The notes beneath the pieces are model-generated. The model made no database searches. It saw only the letters and a program-made list of their open reading frames with translations, and had not been told where the DNA came from. The translations under genes were made by a program, and so were the position numbers. Below, piece by piece: positions 9,353 through 18,025 of a DNA stretch of 64,000 bases (positions within the stretch are counted from its first letter, which is position 1; each line of letters opens with the position of its first letter). The DNA is taken from NCBI RefSeq assembly GCF_009936235.1, contig NZ_AP022314.1, forward strand, positions 3,038,001 through 3,102,000, given 5' to 3'. The stretch is from Mycobacterium xenopi (lineage in GTDB: Bacteria; Actinomycetota; Actinomycetes; Mycobacteriales; Mycobacteriaceae).

Positions 9353-12046
9353 TCAGCCGACCCGCGCTATCTGTGCACGCACCGCGTCGAGTGCCGCGTC
9401 GATGCCGGACGGGTTTTTGCCCGAACCCTGGGCGAGGTCGGGCTTGCCCCCGCCGCGACCGTCGACGGCCGCGGATAGCGGCTTGATCAAATCGTCGGCG
9501 CGCAGGCCGAGATCCTGGGCGGCGGTGTTGGTCGCCACCGCGTAGGGAACGGTGTTGCCGTCGCCGGCGGCGATCAACGCCACCACCGCGGCCTCGTTGC
9601 CGAGCTTGCCGCGGATGTCGCCGGCCAGCGACCGCAAGTCGGCGGCCGTCATCTCGCTGGACATCCGCTGCGCCACCACCCGCACATTACCGATGCGCTC
9701 CGCGCCGGCGGCGGCGTTGGCCGCGGCCGCCCGCGCGCTGGCCAGCCGCATTCGTTCGAGCTCCTTCTCGGCGGCCTTGAGCCTTTCCACGAGGTTGGCC
9801 ACCCGGGCCGGCACCTCCTCCGACGGCACCTTCAGCGTCGCGGCCAGCCCGGCCATCAGCGCACGCTCCTTGGCCAGGTGGCGGAAGGATTCCAGCCCGA
9901 CGTAGGCCTCGACCCGGCGCACCCCGGAGCCGACCGACGACTCGCCGAGAATCGTGACCGGGCCGATCTGCGCCGAGTTGTGCACATGGGTGCCCCCGCA
10001 GAGCTCCAGTGAGAACGGTCCGCCGATCTCGACGACCCGCACGATCTCCGGGTAACGCTCGCCGAAGAGCGCCAGCGCCCCCATCGCCTTGGCCTTGTCG
10101 AGCTGTTCGGTAAACGTGTGCACCTCGTAGTCGGCCTGCACCGCCTGGTTGGTGACTTCTTCGACCTGGCCCAGCTGCTCTTCGGTCAACGGGCCCTGCC
10201 AGTTGAAGTCGAAGCGCAGATACCCCGGCCGGTTCAACGATCCGGCCTGAACAGCGTTGGGCCCCAACACTTGTCGCAGCGCGGCATGCACCATGTGGGT
10301 GCCCGAGTGGCCTTGGGTGGCGCCTTTGCGCCATTCGGGGTCCACCGCCGCGATGACGGTGTCGCCTTCCACGAATTCGCCGGACTCGACGTTGACGCGG
10401 TGCACCCACAGGGTGTGTGCGATCTTCTGCACGTCGGTGACGGCCGCCCGGGCGCTTTCGCTGGCGCCAGTGCCGGTGATGCTGCCGGCGTCGGCGAGCT
10501 GCCCCCCGGACTCCGCGTAAAGCGGGGTGCGGTCCAGCACGAGTTCGACGCGGTGCGCGCCATCGGTGCTGTGCGAAACCACCGGAACCCTTCTGCCGTC
10601 GACGAAGATGCCTAAAATCCTTGCCTCGGAAGTTAATTCGTCGAACCCGGTGAACTCGGTGGGCCCGGCGTCGACCAGTTCGCGGTAGGCGGAGAGGTCG
10701 GCGTGCGCGTGTTTGCGCGCCGCGGCGTCGGCCTTGGCGCGGCGGCGCTGCTCGGCCATCAGCTCGCGGAAGCCCCGCTCGTCGACCTGCAGGCCCGCTT
10801 CGGCAGCCATCTCCAGCGTGAGGTCGATCGGGAACCCGTAGGTGTCGTGCAGGGTGAACGCATCCGAGCCGGACAGCACAGTCGAACCCGAGGCCTTGGT
10901 GGCGCTGGCCACCTCCTCGAACAGCCGCGACCCAGACGCCAGGGTGCGGTTGAACGCGGTCTCCTCGGCGACCGCGATACGGTGGATACGCTCGAAGTCG
11001 CTGACCAGCTCGGGATACGACGGGCCCATCGCGTCGCGCACGGTGGCCATCAGCTCGCCGACGATCGGGCCCTCGATGCCCAATAGTTTGGCCGAGCGGA
11101 TCACCCGGCGCAGCAGCCGGCGCAGCACGTAGCCGCGCCCGTCATTGCCGGGGCTGACCCCGTCGCCGATCAGGATCGCCGCGGTGCGGCTGTGGTCGGC
11201 GATGACGCGGTAGCGCACGTCATCTTCGGGGGTGCCGTGGTTGCCATATGGCCGCGGAGCGCGCGCGGCGACCGTGTCGATGACGGGCCGCAGCAGGTCG
11301 GTCTCATAGACATTGGGCACGCCCTGCAGCACGCACGCGACGCGCTCCACACCCATGCCGGTGTCGATGTTCTTGCGCGGCAACGAGCCGATGATCTCGA
11401 ACTCGTCCTTGGTGCCCTCACCACGCTCGCTTTCCATGAACACCAGATTCCACAGCTCGATGTAGCGATCCTCGCTGACCACCGGACCGCCTTCCGGGCC
11501 GAACTCCGGCCCGCGGTCGTAGTAGATCTCCGACGACGGGCCACACGGGCCGGGGATGCCCATCGACCAGAAGTTGTCGCCCATGCCACGGCGCTGGATG
11601 CGCTCCGGCGGCAGCCCCGCCACCTCCTGCCACAGCTGGGCCGCCTCGTCGTCCTCGAGATATACTGTGGCCCAAATCTTTTCAGGTTCTAACCCGTATC
11701 CCCCGTCTTCGACGGGATTGGTCAGCAACTTCCAGGCCAGCTCGATCGCGCCGCGCTTGAAATAGTCGCCGAACGAGAAATTGCCGGCCATCTGGAAAAA
11801 CGTGTTGTGCCGGGTGGTGACACCGACCTCGTCGATATCGGGTGTGCGGATGCATTTTTGGATGCTGGTGGCGGTCGGGTACGGCGGTGTTTGCTGCCCC
11901 AGGAAGTACGGCACGAACTGGACCATGCCCGCGTTGACGAACAGCAAGTTGGGGTCGTCGAGGATCACCGAGGCGCTCGGCACCTCGGTGTGGCCCGCCT
12001 TCACAAAGTGATCAAGAAACCGCTTCCTGATCTCGTGTGTCCGCAC
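9353..12046 (-). CDS. alaS: Alanine--tRNA ligase
   Basis: Charges tRNA-Ala. The 897-residue class II enzyme has the N-terminal catalytic core (RFLDHFVKAGHTEVPSAS, motif 2 around RHNTFFQMAGNFSFGDYF), the tRNA-recognition region and the editing domain with zinc ligands in HSGTHMVHAAL and CGGTHVHN. The C-terminal oligomerisation domain contains the DGRGGGKPDLAQGSG motif. Length is normal. Start GTG at 12046 has an AAGGAAG site a few bases upstream. It heads an alaS-ruvX-mltG-aroE-prepilin peptidase operon. Confidence 0.98.
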   Translation of the reverse strand: MRTHEIRKRFLDHFVKAGHTEVPSASVILDDPNLLFVNAGMVQFVPYFLGQQTPPYPTATSIQKCIRTPDIDEVGVTTRHNTFFQMAGNFSFGDYFKRGAIELAWKLLTNPVEDGGYGLEPEKIWATVYLEDDEAAQLWQEVAGLPPERIQRRGMGDNFWSMGIPGPCGPSSEIYYDRGPEFGPEGGPVVSEDRYIELWNLVFMESERGEGTKDEFEIIGSLPRKNIDTGMGVERVACVLQGVPNVYETDLLRPVIDTVAARAPRPYGNHGTPEDDVRYRVIADHSRTAAILIGDGVSPGNDGRGYVLRRLLRRVIRSAKLLGIEGPIVGELMATVRDAMGPSYPELVSDFERIHRIAVAEETAFNRTLASGSRLFEEVASATKASGSTVLSGSDAFTLHDTYGFPIDLTLEMAAEAGLQVDERGFRELMAEQRRRAKADAAARKHAHADLSAYRELVDAGPTEFTGFDELTSEARILGIFVDGRRVPVVSHSTDGAHRVELVLDRTPLYAESGGQLADAGSITGTGASESARAAVTDVQKIAHTLWVHRVNVESGEFVEGDTVIAAVDPEWRKGATQGHSGTHMVHAALRQVLGPNAVQAGSLNRPGYLRFDFNWQGPLTEEQLGQVEEVTNQAVQADYEVHTFTEQLDKAKAMGALALFGERYPEIVRVVEIGGPFSLELCGGTHVHNSAQIGPVTILGESSVGSGVRRVEAYVGLESFRHLAKERALMAGLAATLKVPSEEVPARVANLVERLKAAEKELERMRLASARAAAANAAAGAERIGNVRVVAQRMSSEMTAADLRSLAGDIRGKLGNEAAVVALIAAGDGNTVPYAVATNTAAQDLGLRADDLIKPLSAAVDGRGGGKPDLAQGSGKNPSGIDAALDAVRAQIARVG

Positions 12047-12164
12047 TCTTCCGCTTCCTTTTGCCGCCGCTGCACGGCCTCATTTTCGACCGCATTACCC
12101 TACCGGGCCGGTTACCCGTGCTGAACAGCTAACGAACCGTGGCGCCCGGTGGTGCCGAGACCCG

Positions 12165-12554
12165 TCATCCGTCGACGAAGCTCAGCCGGACCTTCCGCCG
12201 CGGGTTGTCCCGGTTGAGGTCGACCAGGACCACGCTTTGCCAGGTGCCCAGCAACGGTGCGCCGTCCTGCACCGGCACCGTCACCGAGGGGGCAACGATC
12301 GCGGGCAGCAGGTGATCTGCGCCGTGGCCTTTGGATCCGTGCGCGTGCCGGTAGCGGTCGTCTCGGGGCAGCAACCGCTCCAAGGTGTCGACGAGGTCGT
12401 CGTCGGAGCCCGAGCCGGTTTCGATGATCGCCACACCCGCCGTCGCGTGCGGGACGAACACGTTGCACAGGCCATCCCGGTGACCGCCACAGAACGAGCG
12501 CACCGCGCCGGTGAGATCTACGACCCGGCGACGCGCGGTGTCAACTTCCAGCAC
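12165..12554 (-). CDS. YjbQ family protein (UPF0047)
   Basis: Small conserved protein of 129 residues, the length of M. tuberculosis Rv2556c. Signature segments are LCNVFVPHATAGVAIIE (residues about 29-45), GSDDDLVDTLERLLPRDDRYRH, HGADHLLPAIVAPSVTVPV with the conserved His, and LLGTWQSVVLVDLNRDNPRR. Some homologues have weak thiamine phosphate synthase activity, but the physiological role is unknown. GTG at 12554 is preferred because upstream in-frame codons have no counterpart in the family. Its stop lies 118 bases downstream of alaS in plus coordinates. Confidence 0.88.
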   Translation of the reverse strand: MLEVDTARRRVVDLTGAVRSFCGGHRDGLCNVFVPHATAGVAIIETGSGSDDDLVDTLERLLPRDDRYRHAHGSKGHGADHLLPAIVAPSVTVPVQDGAPLLGTWQSVVLVDLNRDNPRRKVRLSFVDG

Positions 12555-12707
12555 ATTGGTATCCACGAGCCCCAGACTACGAGCCGGGCGGACATAGCTG
12601 CCAATGCCCGGCAAACCCATTGCCACGCTTACCCGGTGAGAGGAAAGTAATACGTGCACCGGTGGCGCCACCGGGGCGCCACCACCGGATAGGTGAGGGG
12701 GTGGATC

Positions 12708-13328
12708 GTGTACGCACGCTCTACCACTATCCAGGCGCAGCCTTCGTCAATCGACGCCGGGATTGCGCATATTCGCGACGAGGTGATGCCCGCGTTGCAG
12801 GCCATCGACGGATGCGTCGGGGTATCCCTGTTGGTCGACCGGCAGTCCGGCAGATGTATCGCCACTAGCGCGTGGGAAAGCGACGAGGCGATGCATGCCA
12901 GCGCCGAGCGGATCCAGCCGATTCGCGACCGGGCCGCGCAGATGTTCGGGGGCCCCGCGACGGTCGAGGAGTGGGAGATCGCGACCCTGCATCGCGACCA
13001 TCGCTCACGCGAGGGCGCATGCGCGCGGGTGACCTGGGTCAGGGGCGATCCGGCCCGGATGGATCAAAACGTCGAATACTACAAATCGGCCGTGCTACCC
13101 GATCTGGAGAACCTCGAAGGATTCTGCAGCGCCAGCCTTTTGATCAACCGCGCATCAGGGCGAGCGGTCTCTTGTGCGACGTTCGACAGCCGCGACGCGA
13201 TGGAGCGCAACAGGGAGCAGTCGAGGTCTTTGAAGGAGGCCAAGATCAAAGAAGCGGGCGTTGAGGAACTCGACGAGTGCGAGTTCGAGCTAGCGCTCGC
13301 TCATCTGCGGGTGCCTGAGCTGGTCTGA
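12708..13328 (+). CDS. Rv2557/Rv2558-type conserved protein, first of a tandem pair
   Basis: A 206-residue cytoplasmic protein made of two similar halves. RSGRCIATSAWESDEAMHAS at about residues 49-68 is matched by ASGRAVSCATFDSRDAMERN in the second half, an ABM-like ferredoxin-fold dimer pattern. GTG at 12708 follows a G-rich AGGGGG site. The neighbour at 13530 has the same length and start context, so the pair arose by tandem duplication. M. tuberculosis Rv2557 and Rv2558 occupy this position and are reported as starvation- or stress-induced. The biochemical function is unknown. Confidence 0.85.
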   Translation: MYARSTTIQAQPSSIDAGIAHIRDEVMPALQAIDGCVGVSLLVDRQSGRCIATSAWESDEAMHASAERIQPIRDRAAQMFGGPATVEEWEIATLHRDHRSREGACARVTWVRGDPARMDQNVEYYKSAVLPDLENLEGFCSASLLINRASGRAVSCATFDSRDAMERNREQSRSLKEAKIKEAGVEELDECEFELALAHLRVPELV

Positions 13329-13529
13329 TCGACGCTAAGGCGCAGGCTGGCCGAACCGGGCGGGCGGTTTTCGGCCAGTGCGGATTTCGTGCGCCCTGCC
13401 GGTCTTCGGCCACCGCCCGGGGATTCACCGATCCTCGGCGAACCCATTGCGGGGGTCACCGGGGTGGAGCAAAGTTGAGTGCACCGGTGGCGCCGTCGGG
13501 GCGCTGCTCCGAACGAGGAGGGTCGGATC

Positions 13530-14150
13530 GTGTACGCGCGCTCTACCACTATCGAGGCGCAACCGTCGTTGATCGACACGGGGATTGCGCACGTTCGCGA
13601 TGTGGTCATGCCGAGGCTCATGGAGATCGACGGATGCGTGGGGATGTCGCTGCTGGTGGACCGGGAGTCCGGCCGCTGCATCGCGACCAGCGCATGGCAG
13701 ACCCGGGAGGCGATGCATGCCAGCGCCGAGCAGGTGCGGCCAGTGCGTGACCGGGCGGCGCAGGCCTTCGGGGGCAGTCCGACCGTCGACGAATGGGAGA
13801 TCGCGGTCTTGCACCGCGACCACCGCTCGGGGCCGGGCGCGTGCGTGCGGGCGACCTGGCTCAAGGTGCGCCCCGACCAGTTCGACCGGGCCATCGCGTT
13901 CTACCGGGAATCGGTGCTGCCCGACATCGAGAAGCTCGAGGGGTTCTGCAGCGCCAGCCTGATGCTCGACCGCACCTCCTGGCGTGCCGTGGCGTCGTCG
14001 ACGTTCGACAGCATGGAGGCGATGCAGCGCAACAGGGATCAGGCCCGCTCGATTCGCACCAACGGGCTTCGCGACCTGGGCGCCGACCAGCTCGACGTCG
14101 GCGAGTTCGAGCTCGCGATCGCCCAGCTGCGGGTGCCCGAGCTGGTCTGA
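13530..14150 (+). CDS. Rv2557/Rv2558-type conserved protein, second of a tandem pair
   Basis: Paralogue of the preceding gene, also 206 residues. The N-terminus differs only slightly (YARSTTIEAQPSLIDTGIAH versus YARSTTIQAQPSSIDAGIAH), and both end in LRVPELV. Key shared segments are SGRCIATSAWQTREAMHAS, EEWEI/DEWEIAVLHRDHRS and LEGFCSASL. GTG at 13530 follows a clear GAGGAGGG site. The 201-base gap between the copies repeats sequence found upstream of the first copy (a shared GTGCACCGGTGGCGCC), so promoter and gene duplicated together. The gene ends directly against a convergent gene at 14151. Confidence 0.85.
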   Translation: MYARSTTIEAQPSLIDTGIAHVRDVVMPRLMEIDGCVGMSLLVDRESGRCIATSAWQTREAMHASAEQVRPVRDRAAQAFGGSPTVDEWEIAVLHRDHRSGPGACVRATWLKVRPDQFDRAIAFYRESVLPDIEKLEGFCSASLMLDRTSWRAVASSTFDSMEAMQRNRDQARSIRTNGLRDLGADQLDVGEFELAIAQLRVPELV

Positions 14151-14486
14151 CTACGGCAGCGCATCACCGGGGAAACCCCGACACGGGTGCACCTCGAACG
14201 TGAAGACCCCGGCTTGTACGCCGGGGTCTTCGTTCATAACGGCGATGGTGTCGTCGACGGTCCCGGTGGACACGCCGACCCCGCAGACCTCGGAGCCGTC
14301 CGTGATCGGAAGCACCACCGCCAGCACGCCCTCGTGGCGAAGCGCGAAGTTTCGCCGGCCGTGTTCCCAGATGATCGCCGGGGTGTTCGCGCTGCCGAAG
14401 TCCGGTCCACGCTTGAGGATCACGACGCTGTAAGGCTTGGGGGCGGACAGCAACTCGTTCATCTCGTCGTCGGTGAACGTCTTCAT
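14151..14486 (-). CDS. Small conserved protein, probably YciI-like fold
   Basis: A 111-residue protein (MKTFTDDEMNELLSAPKPYS) with conserved-looking IWEHGRRNFALRHEGVLAVV near residues 39-58 and HPCRGFPGDALP at the end. It resembles the YciI-like dimeric alpha/beta barrel proteins found in mycobacteria. I infer the fold from pattern only and no activity is assigned. The start ATG at 14486 overlaps the rarA stop by three bases, so it is cotranscribed with rarA. The coding sequence contains a perfect 12-bp stem (14202-14231). Confidence 0.72.
   Translation of the reverse strand: MKTFTDDEMNELLSAPKPYSVVILKRGPDFGSANTPAIIWEHGRRNFALRHEGVLAVVLPITDGSEVCGVGVSTGTVDDTIAVMNEDPGVQAGVFTFEVHPCRGFPGDALP
14202..14231 (+). 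terminator. Perfect 12-bp stem-loop inside a convergent gene
   Basis: GAAGACCCCGGC, six-base loop, then the exact complement GCCGGGGTCTTC. It lies 51 bases beyond the stop of the plus-strand gene ending at 14150, inside the 3' part of the minus-strand gene. A strong GC stem at this place could end plus-strand transcription. There is no U-tract, so the role is inferred. Confidence 0.5.
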
Positions 14487-15826
14487 GACCGTCCTTCCCC
14501 TTGCCCGCGGATGATCGCCCGCAGCCGCTGCAGACGGCCGCCGATTTCGCGTTCCCGGCCGTGCCCGGTCGGGTGGTAATAGTCCACGCCGACCAGTTCA
14601 TCGGGTGGATATTGTTGCGCGACAACACCATCGGGGTGGTCGTGGGAATATTTGTACCCCACCGCGTTGCCCAGCGCCGCCGCGCCCGAGTAGTGGCCGT
14701 CGCGCAGATGGGCCGGCACCAGCCCGGCCTTGCCCGCGTGGATGTCGGCCATCGCCGCACCCAGCGCGGTGGTCACCGCGTTGGACTTGGGCGCGGTGGC
14801 CAGGTGCACGGTGGCGTGCGCGAGTGTCAGCTGGGCTTCGGGCATGCCGATCAGCTGCACGGTGTGCGCGGCGGCGACCGCGGTCTGCAGGGCGGTGGGA
14901 TCGGCCATCCCGATGTCCTCGCTGGCCAGGATCATCAGCCGGCGCGCGATGAACCGCGGGTCCTCGCCGGCGACCAGCATCCGCGCCAGGTAGTGCAGCG
15001 CGGCGTCGACGTCGGAGCCACGCACCGACTTGATGAACGCGCTGATCACGTCGTAGTGCTGATCGCCGTCGCGGTCGTAGCGCACGGCCGCCTTATCCAA
15101 GGAGCGTTCGATGGCCTCGACGGTGACCGGGTTGGCGGCCTCGGCGGCCACCTCCAGCGCGGTCAGCGCGCGCCGCGCGTCGCCGGCGGCCAGCCGCACC
15201 AATAACTCGACGGCGTCGGGGTCAACGGGCACCCGCCCGGCCAGGCCGCGCGGGTCGTCGATCGCGCGCTGGACCACCGTGCGCACGTCGTCGGCGGTTA
15301 GCGGGCGCAGCTGCAGGATCAGCGACCGCGACAGCAGCGGCGCCACGACCGAAAACGACGGGTTTTCGGTGGTCGCGGCCACCAGCAGCACCACCCGGTT
15401 CTCCACCGCTGACAGCAGCGCGTCCTGCTGGGTCTTGGAGAACCGGTGCACTTCGTCGATGAACAGCACGGTTTGTTCACCGTGGGCGGCGGCCTTGCGT
15501 GCCATCTCGATCACCGCGCGGACCTCCTTGACCCCGGCCGACAGCGCCGAGAGCGCCTCGAAGCGGCGGCCGGTTGCCCGCGAGATCAGCGCGGCGAGCG
15601 TCGTTTTGCCGCTGCCCGGTGGCCCGTAGAGGATGACCGACGCCACCCCGGAGCCCTCGATCAGGCGGCGCAGCGGCGACCCGGGTCGCAGCAGATGGTC
15701 CTGGCCGACCAGCTCGCCGATTGTGGCCGGGCGCATCCGTACGGCCAGCGGTGCCGCGGCCGAAGCAGCGGGGTCGCGGTCGGTGAAGCTGGGCGTACCG
15801 GGCAGGTCGAAGAGACCGTCGGACAC
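14483..15826 (-). CDS. rarA: Replication-associated recombination protein A (MgsA/WRNIP1 family AAA ATPase)
   Basis: Cytoplasmic clamp-loader-like ATPase acting at stalled replication forks. In 447 residues it has Walker A ILYGPPGSGKTTLAAL (about 65-80), Walker B VLFIDEVHRFSK, sensor 1 VAATTENPSFSVV and the arginine finger LLSRS, followed by the tetramerisation domain (EDIGMADPTALQ, LGNAVGYKYSHDHPDG). Start GTG at 15826. Corresponds to Rv2559c. It is divergent from the SDR gene at 15937, with 110 bases between starts. Confidence 0.94.
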   Translation of the reverse strand: MSDGLFDLPGTPSFTDRDPAASAAAPLAVRMRPATIGELVGQDHLLRPGSPLRRLIEGSGVASVILYGPPGSGKTTLAALISRATGRRFEALSALSAGVKEVRAVIEMARKAAAHGEQTVLFIDEVHRFSKTQQDALLSAVENRVVLLVAATTENPSFSVVAPLLSRSLILQLRPLTADDVRTVVQRAIDDPRGLAGRVPVDPDAVELLVRLAAGDARRALTALEVAAEAANPVTVEAIERSLDKAAVRYDRDGDQHYDVISAFIKSVRGSDVDAALHYLARMLVAGEDPRFIARRLMILASEDIGMADPTALQTAVAAAHTVQLIGMPEAQLTLAHATVHLATAPKSNAVTTALGAAMADIHAGKAGLVPAHLRDGHYSGAAALGNAVGYKYSHDHPDGVVAQQYPPDELVGVDYYHPTGHGREREIGGRLQRLRAIIRGQGEGRS

Positions 15827-15936
15827 GGTCTCAGGTTAACCACCGGCGGCGTCGAGGGGGCTGGGCTTTTGCGCGCCGGCTCCCGATGAACGGGACCGGG
15901 CATCAGCGGTCCGCGGCGGCGGGTGATGATCGACGG

Positions 15937-16728
15937 GTGACGAATCTTGCCGGGTACGGGCCGTGGGCGGTGATTGCCGGCGGATCAGAAGGCGTCGGCG
16001 CCGAATTCGCCCGACAGCTCGCCGGCGCTGGGCTCAACCTCGTGCTGGTGGCGCGCAAACCGGGCCCGCTGGAGACCACCGCGAATGACTGCCGCGGGCG
16101 CGGCGTGCAGGTGCGCACGCTCGCGCTGGATCTGGTGCAGCCGGGTGCGGTCGGCGAAATCATCACGGCGACAGGCGATCTCGAAGTGGGATTACTGATT
16201 TACAACGCCGGGGCCAACACCTGCAGCGAGCAGTTCCTCGACGCTGACCTGGCCGATTTCCAGCGAGTCATCGACCTCAACATCACCGCGATGCTGGCAC
16301 TGGTACAGCACTACGGCCGGCCGATGCGCATGCGGCGGCGCGGCGGCATCCTGCTGGTCGGCTCGATGGCGGGATACCTCGGGTCGATGCGGCACACCGT
16401 GTACGGCGGGGTGAAGGCGTTTGGTCGCATCTTCGCCGAAAGCCTGTGGCTCGAGCTGCGTGACCACAACGTGCACGTGCTCGAGCTCGTGCTCGGCGTC
16501 ACCCGCACACAGGCGATGGAGCGGGCCGGGCTAAATTTCGACGTGCCCGGACTGCGGGTCGCCGACCCCCGTGACGTGGCCCGGGAAGGACTCGAGCAGT
16601 TGCCGCACGGCCCGGTGTATGTCGCCGGCGGTAACGCCGACGACGTGGCGCGCCGCAACCGCCCGGACCGGGCGAAAGTCGTGCTGGGCACTCACCGGGT
16701 GATGCAGCAGCTGCTGGGCGCCGACTAA
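15937..16728 (+). CDS. Short-chain dehydrogenase/reductase
   Basis: A 263-residue SDR oxidoreductase. The cofactor loop AGGSEGVGAEFARQLA lies at about residues 13-28. The NNAG-equivalent is YNAGANTCSEQFLD near 90, the catalytic Ser is in LLVGSMAGYLGS, and Tyr/Lys in YGGVKAFGRIF (YxxxK). GTG at 15937 (VTNLAGYGPWAVI) is chosen because the upstream codons are not SDR-like. It is followed after 25 bases by a SnoaL-like gene and a second SDR. Substrate unknown. A lipid or steroid-like substrate would be typical of such cassettes but is inference. Confidence 0.85.
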   Translation: MTNLAGYGPWAVIAGGSEGVGAEFARQLAGAGLNLVLVARKPGPLETTANDCRGRGVQVRTLALDLVQPGAVGEIITATGDLEVGLLIYNAGANTCSEQFLDADLADFQRVIDLNITAMLALVQHYGRPMRMRRRGGILLVGSMAGYLGSMRHTVYGGVKAFGRIFAESLWLELRDHNVHVLELVLGVTRTQAMERAGLNFDVPGLRVADPRDVAREGLEQLPHGPVYVAGGNADDVARRNRPDRAKVVLGTHRVMQQLLGAD

Positions 16729-16753
16729 GACCCTGACCTTTGTAGGAGTCACG

Positions 16754-17239
16754 ATGGCCGACGATCGCCTCACCGAACTCGAGCGACGCTTGCAGACAAT
16801 CGAAGACGAACGCGCGATCGAACGATTGATCGCGTCCTACGGCCCGTTGGTCGATGCGGGTCAATCCGAGGCGGCGGCCCAATTGTGGTCCCCCGACGGC
16901 GTTTACGATGTCGAAGGCTGGGCGATGAACAGCCGCGACGACGTTGCGGCGATGGTTGCCTCCGATGCGCATCAGGGTTTGATCCGCCGGGGCGCCGCGC
17001 ACTTTCTGGGCCCGGCCGTGGTCACCGTTGACGGCGACAAGGCCGTCGCGGTGTGCGAATCGCTACTTGTGGTGCACCGCGACGGCGGATACACCGTGTG
17101 GCGGGCCGGCGCCAACCACTTTGAGTTGCGACGCATCGATCACCGCTGGCAGATCACCGCCCGCGTGACCCGGCCGTTGGACGGGGGCGCGCAGGCGCGT
17201 GAGCTGCTCACCGCCGGCGTGGCCGGGAGCCCCCGGTGA
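16754..17239 (+). CDS. SnoaL-like / NTF2-fold protein
   Basis: A 161-residue protein with an N-terminal amphipathic helix (RLTELERRLQTIEDERAIERL) followed by IASYGPLVDAGQSEAAAQLW, the pattern of SnoaL_4 (NTF2-like) domains that isomerise, hydrate or bind small hydrophobic substrates. A TAGGAG site precedes the ATG at 16754. The stop overlaps the next SDR by four bases (GTGA), so the two are coupled and probably act on the same substrate. No catalytic residues can be assigned. Confidence 0.8.
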   Translation: MADDRLTELERRLQTIEDERAIERLIASYGPLVDAGQSEAAAQLWSPDGVYDVEGWAMNSRDDVAAMVASDAHQGLIRRGAAHFLGPAVVTVDGDKAVAVCESLLVVHRDGGYTVWRAGANHFELRRIDHRWQITARVTRPLDGGAQARELLTAGVAGSPR

Positions 17240-18015
17240 GCGGGACGCTGGCGGGCAAGGTCGCGTTGGTAACCGGAGCCGGGGCCGGCATCGGGGAAGG
17301 CATCGCCCGCCGCTTCGCCGCCGAAGGCGCCCGCATCGTGGTAGCCGAAATCGACGCGGCCGCAGGCCAAGCCGTCGCACGCGACATTGGCGGGGTGTTC
17401 GTCGGCACCGATGTCGCCAACCGTTCGGAGGTCGAAAACGCGGTGCAGACAGCGCTTTCCGAATACGGGTCGATCGACATCGTCGTCAACAACGCCTGGG
17501 GTGGCGGCAAGATCGGCCGCGTCGAGAACAAGACCGACGAGCAGCTGGCACACGGCATCGCGGTCGGCTACTACGGCCCATACTGGGCGATGCGCGCCGC
17601 GTTTCCCCATATGAAGGCGCGGGGCTGGGGCCGTGTGATCAACATGTGCAGCCTCAACGGCGTCAACGCCCACATGGGAACACTGGAATACAACGCCGCC
17701 AAAGAAGCGCTTCGCGCCCTGACCCGCACCGCCGCGCGGGAATGGGCACCCACCGGCGTCACCGTCAACGCGATCTGCCCGGCGGCGAAGAGCCAAGCGT
17801 TCTTTCAGGCCATCGGGCAATACCCGCAGCTGGAGGCGATGGCCGATGCGGCCAACCCGATGGGCCGCCTCGGCGACCCGTACGAAGACATCGCGCCGGT
17901 CGCGGTGTTTCTGGCCAGCGAAGGCTGCCGGTACCTGACCGGGAACACACTGTTCGTCGACGGCGGAAGCCACATCAACGGCGTCGCGTGGGCACCCGAC
18001 CTCGACGCGGACTAA
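17236..18015 (+). CDS. Short-chain dehydrogenase/reductase, second of the cassette
   Basis: Classical SDR of 259 residues: VTGAGAGIGEGIARRFA at about 12-28 (TGxxxGxG), NNAWG near 86, catalytic Ser in MCSLNGVNAH, and Tyr/Lys in YNAAKEALR. The C-terminal LTGNTLFVDGGSHINGV is typical of NAD-dependent enzymes of the FabG-like group. GTG at 17236 lies in the stop of the SnoaL-like gene. It is convergent with the metallopeptidase gene, separated by 10 bases. It shares only the fold with the SDR at 15937, not close sequence, so the two are not recent duplicates. Confidence 0.87.
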   Translation: MSGTLAGKVALVTGAGAGIGEGIARRFAAEGARIVVAEIDAAAGQAVARDIGGVFVGTDVANRSEVENAVQTALSEYGSIDIVVNNAWGGGKIGRVENKTDEQLAHGIAVGYYGPYWAMRAAFPHMKARGWGRVINMCSLNGVNAHMGTLEYNAAKEALRALTRTAAREWAPTGVTVNAICPAAKSQAFFQAIGQYPQLEAMADAANPMGRLGDPYEDIAPVAVFLASEGCRYLTGNTLFVDGGSHINGVAWAPDLDAD

Positions 18016-18025
18016 CGCCGGTGGC

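Noticed and set aside
14159..14185. CACCGGGGAAACCCCG as a regulatory palindrome
   Set aside because: The stem is only 4-5 bp and is explained by the end of the minus-strand gene. The 12-bp stem at 14202-14231 is far stronger.
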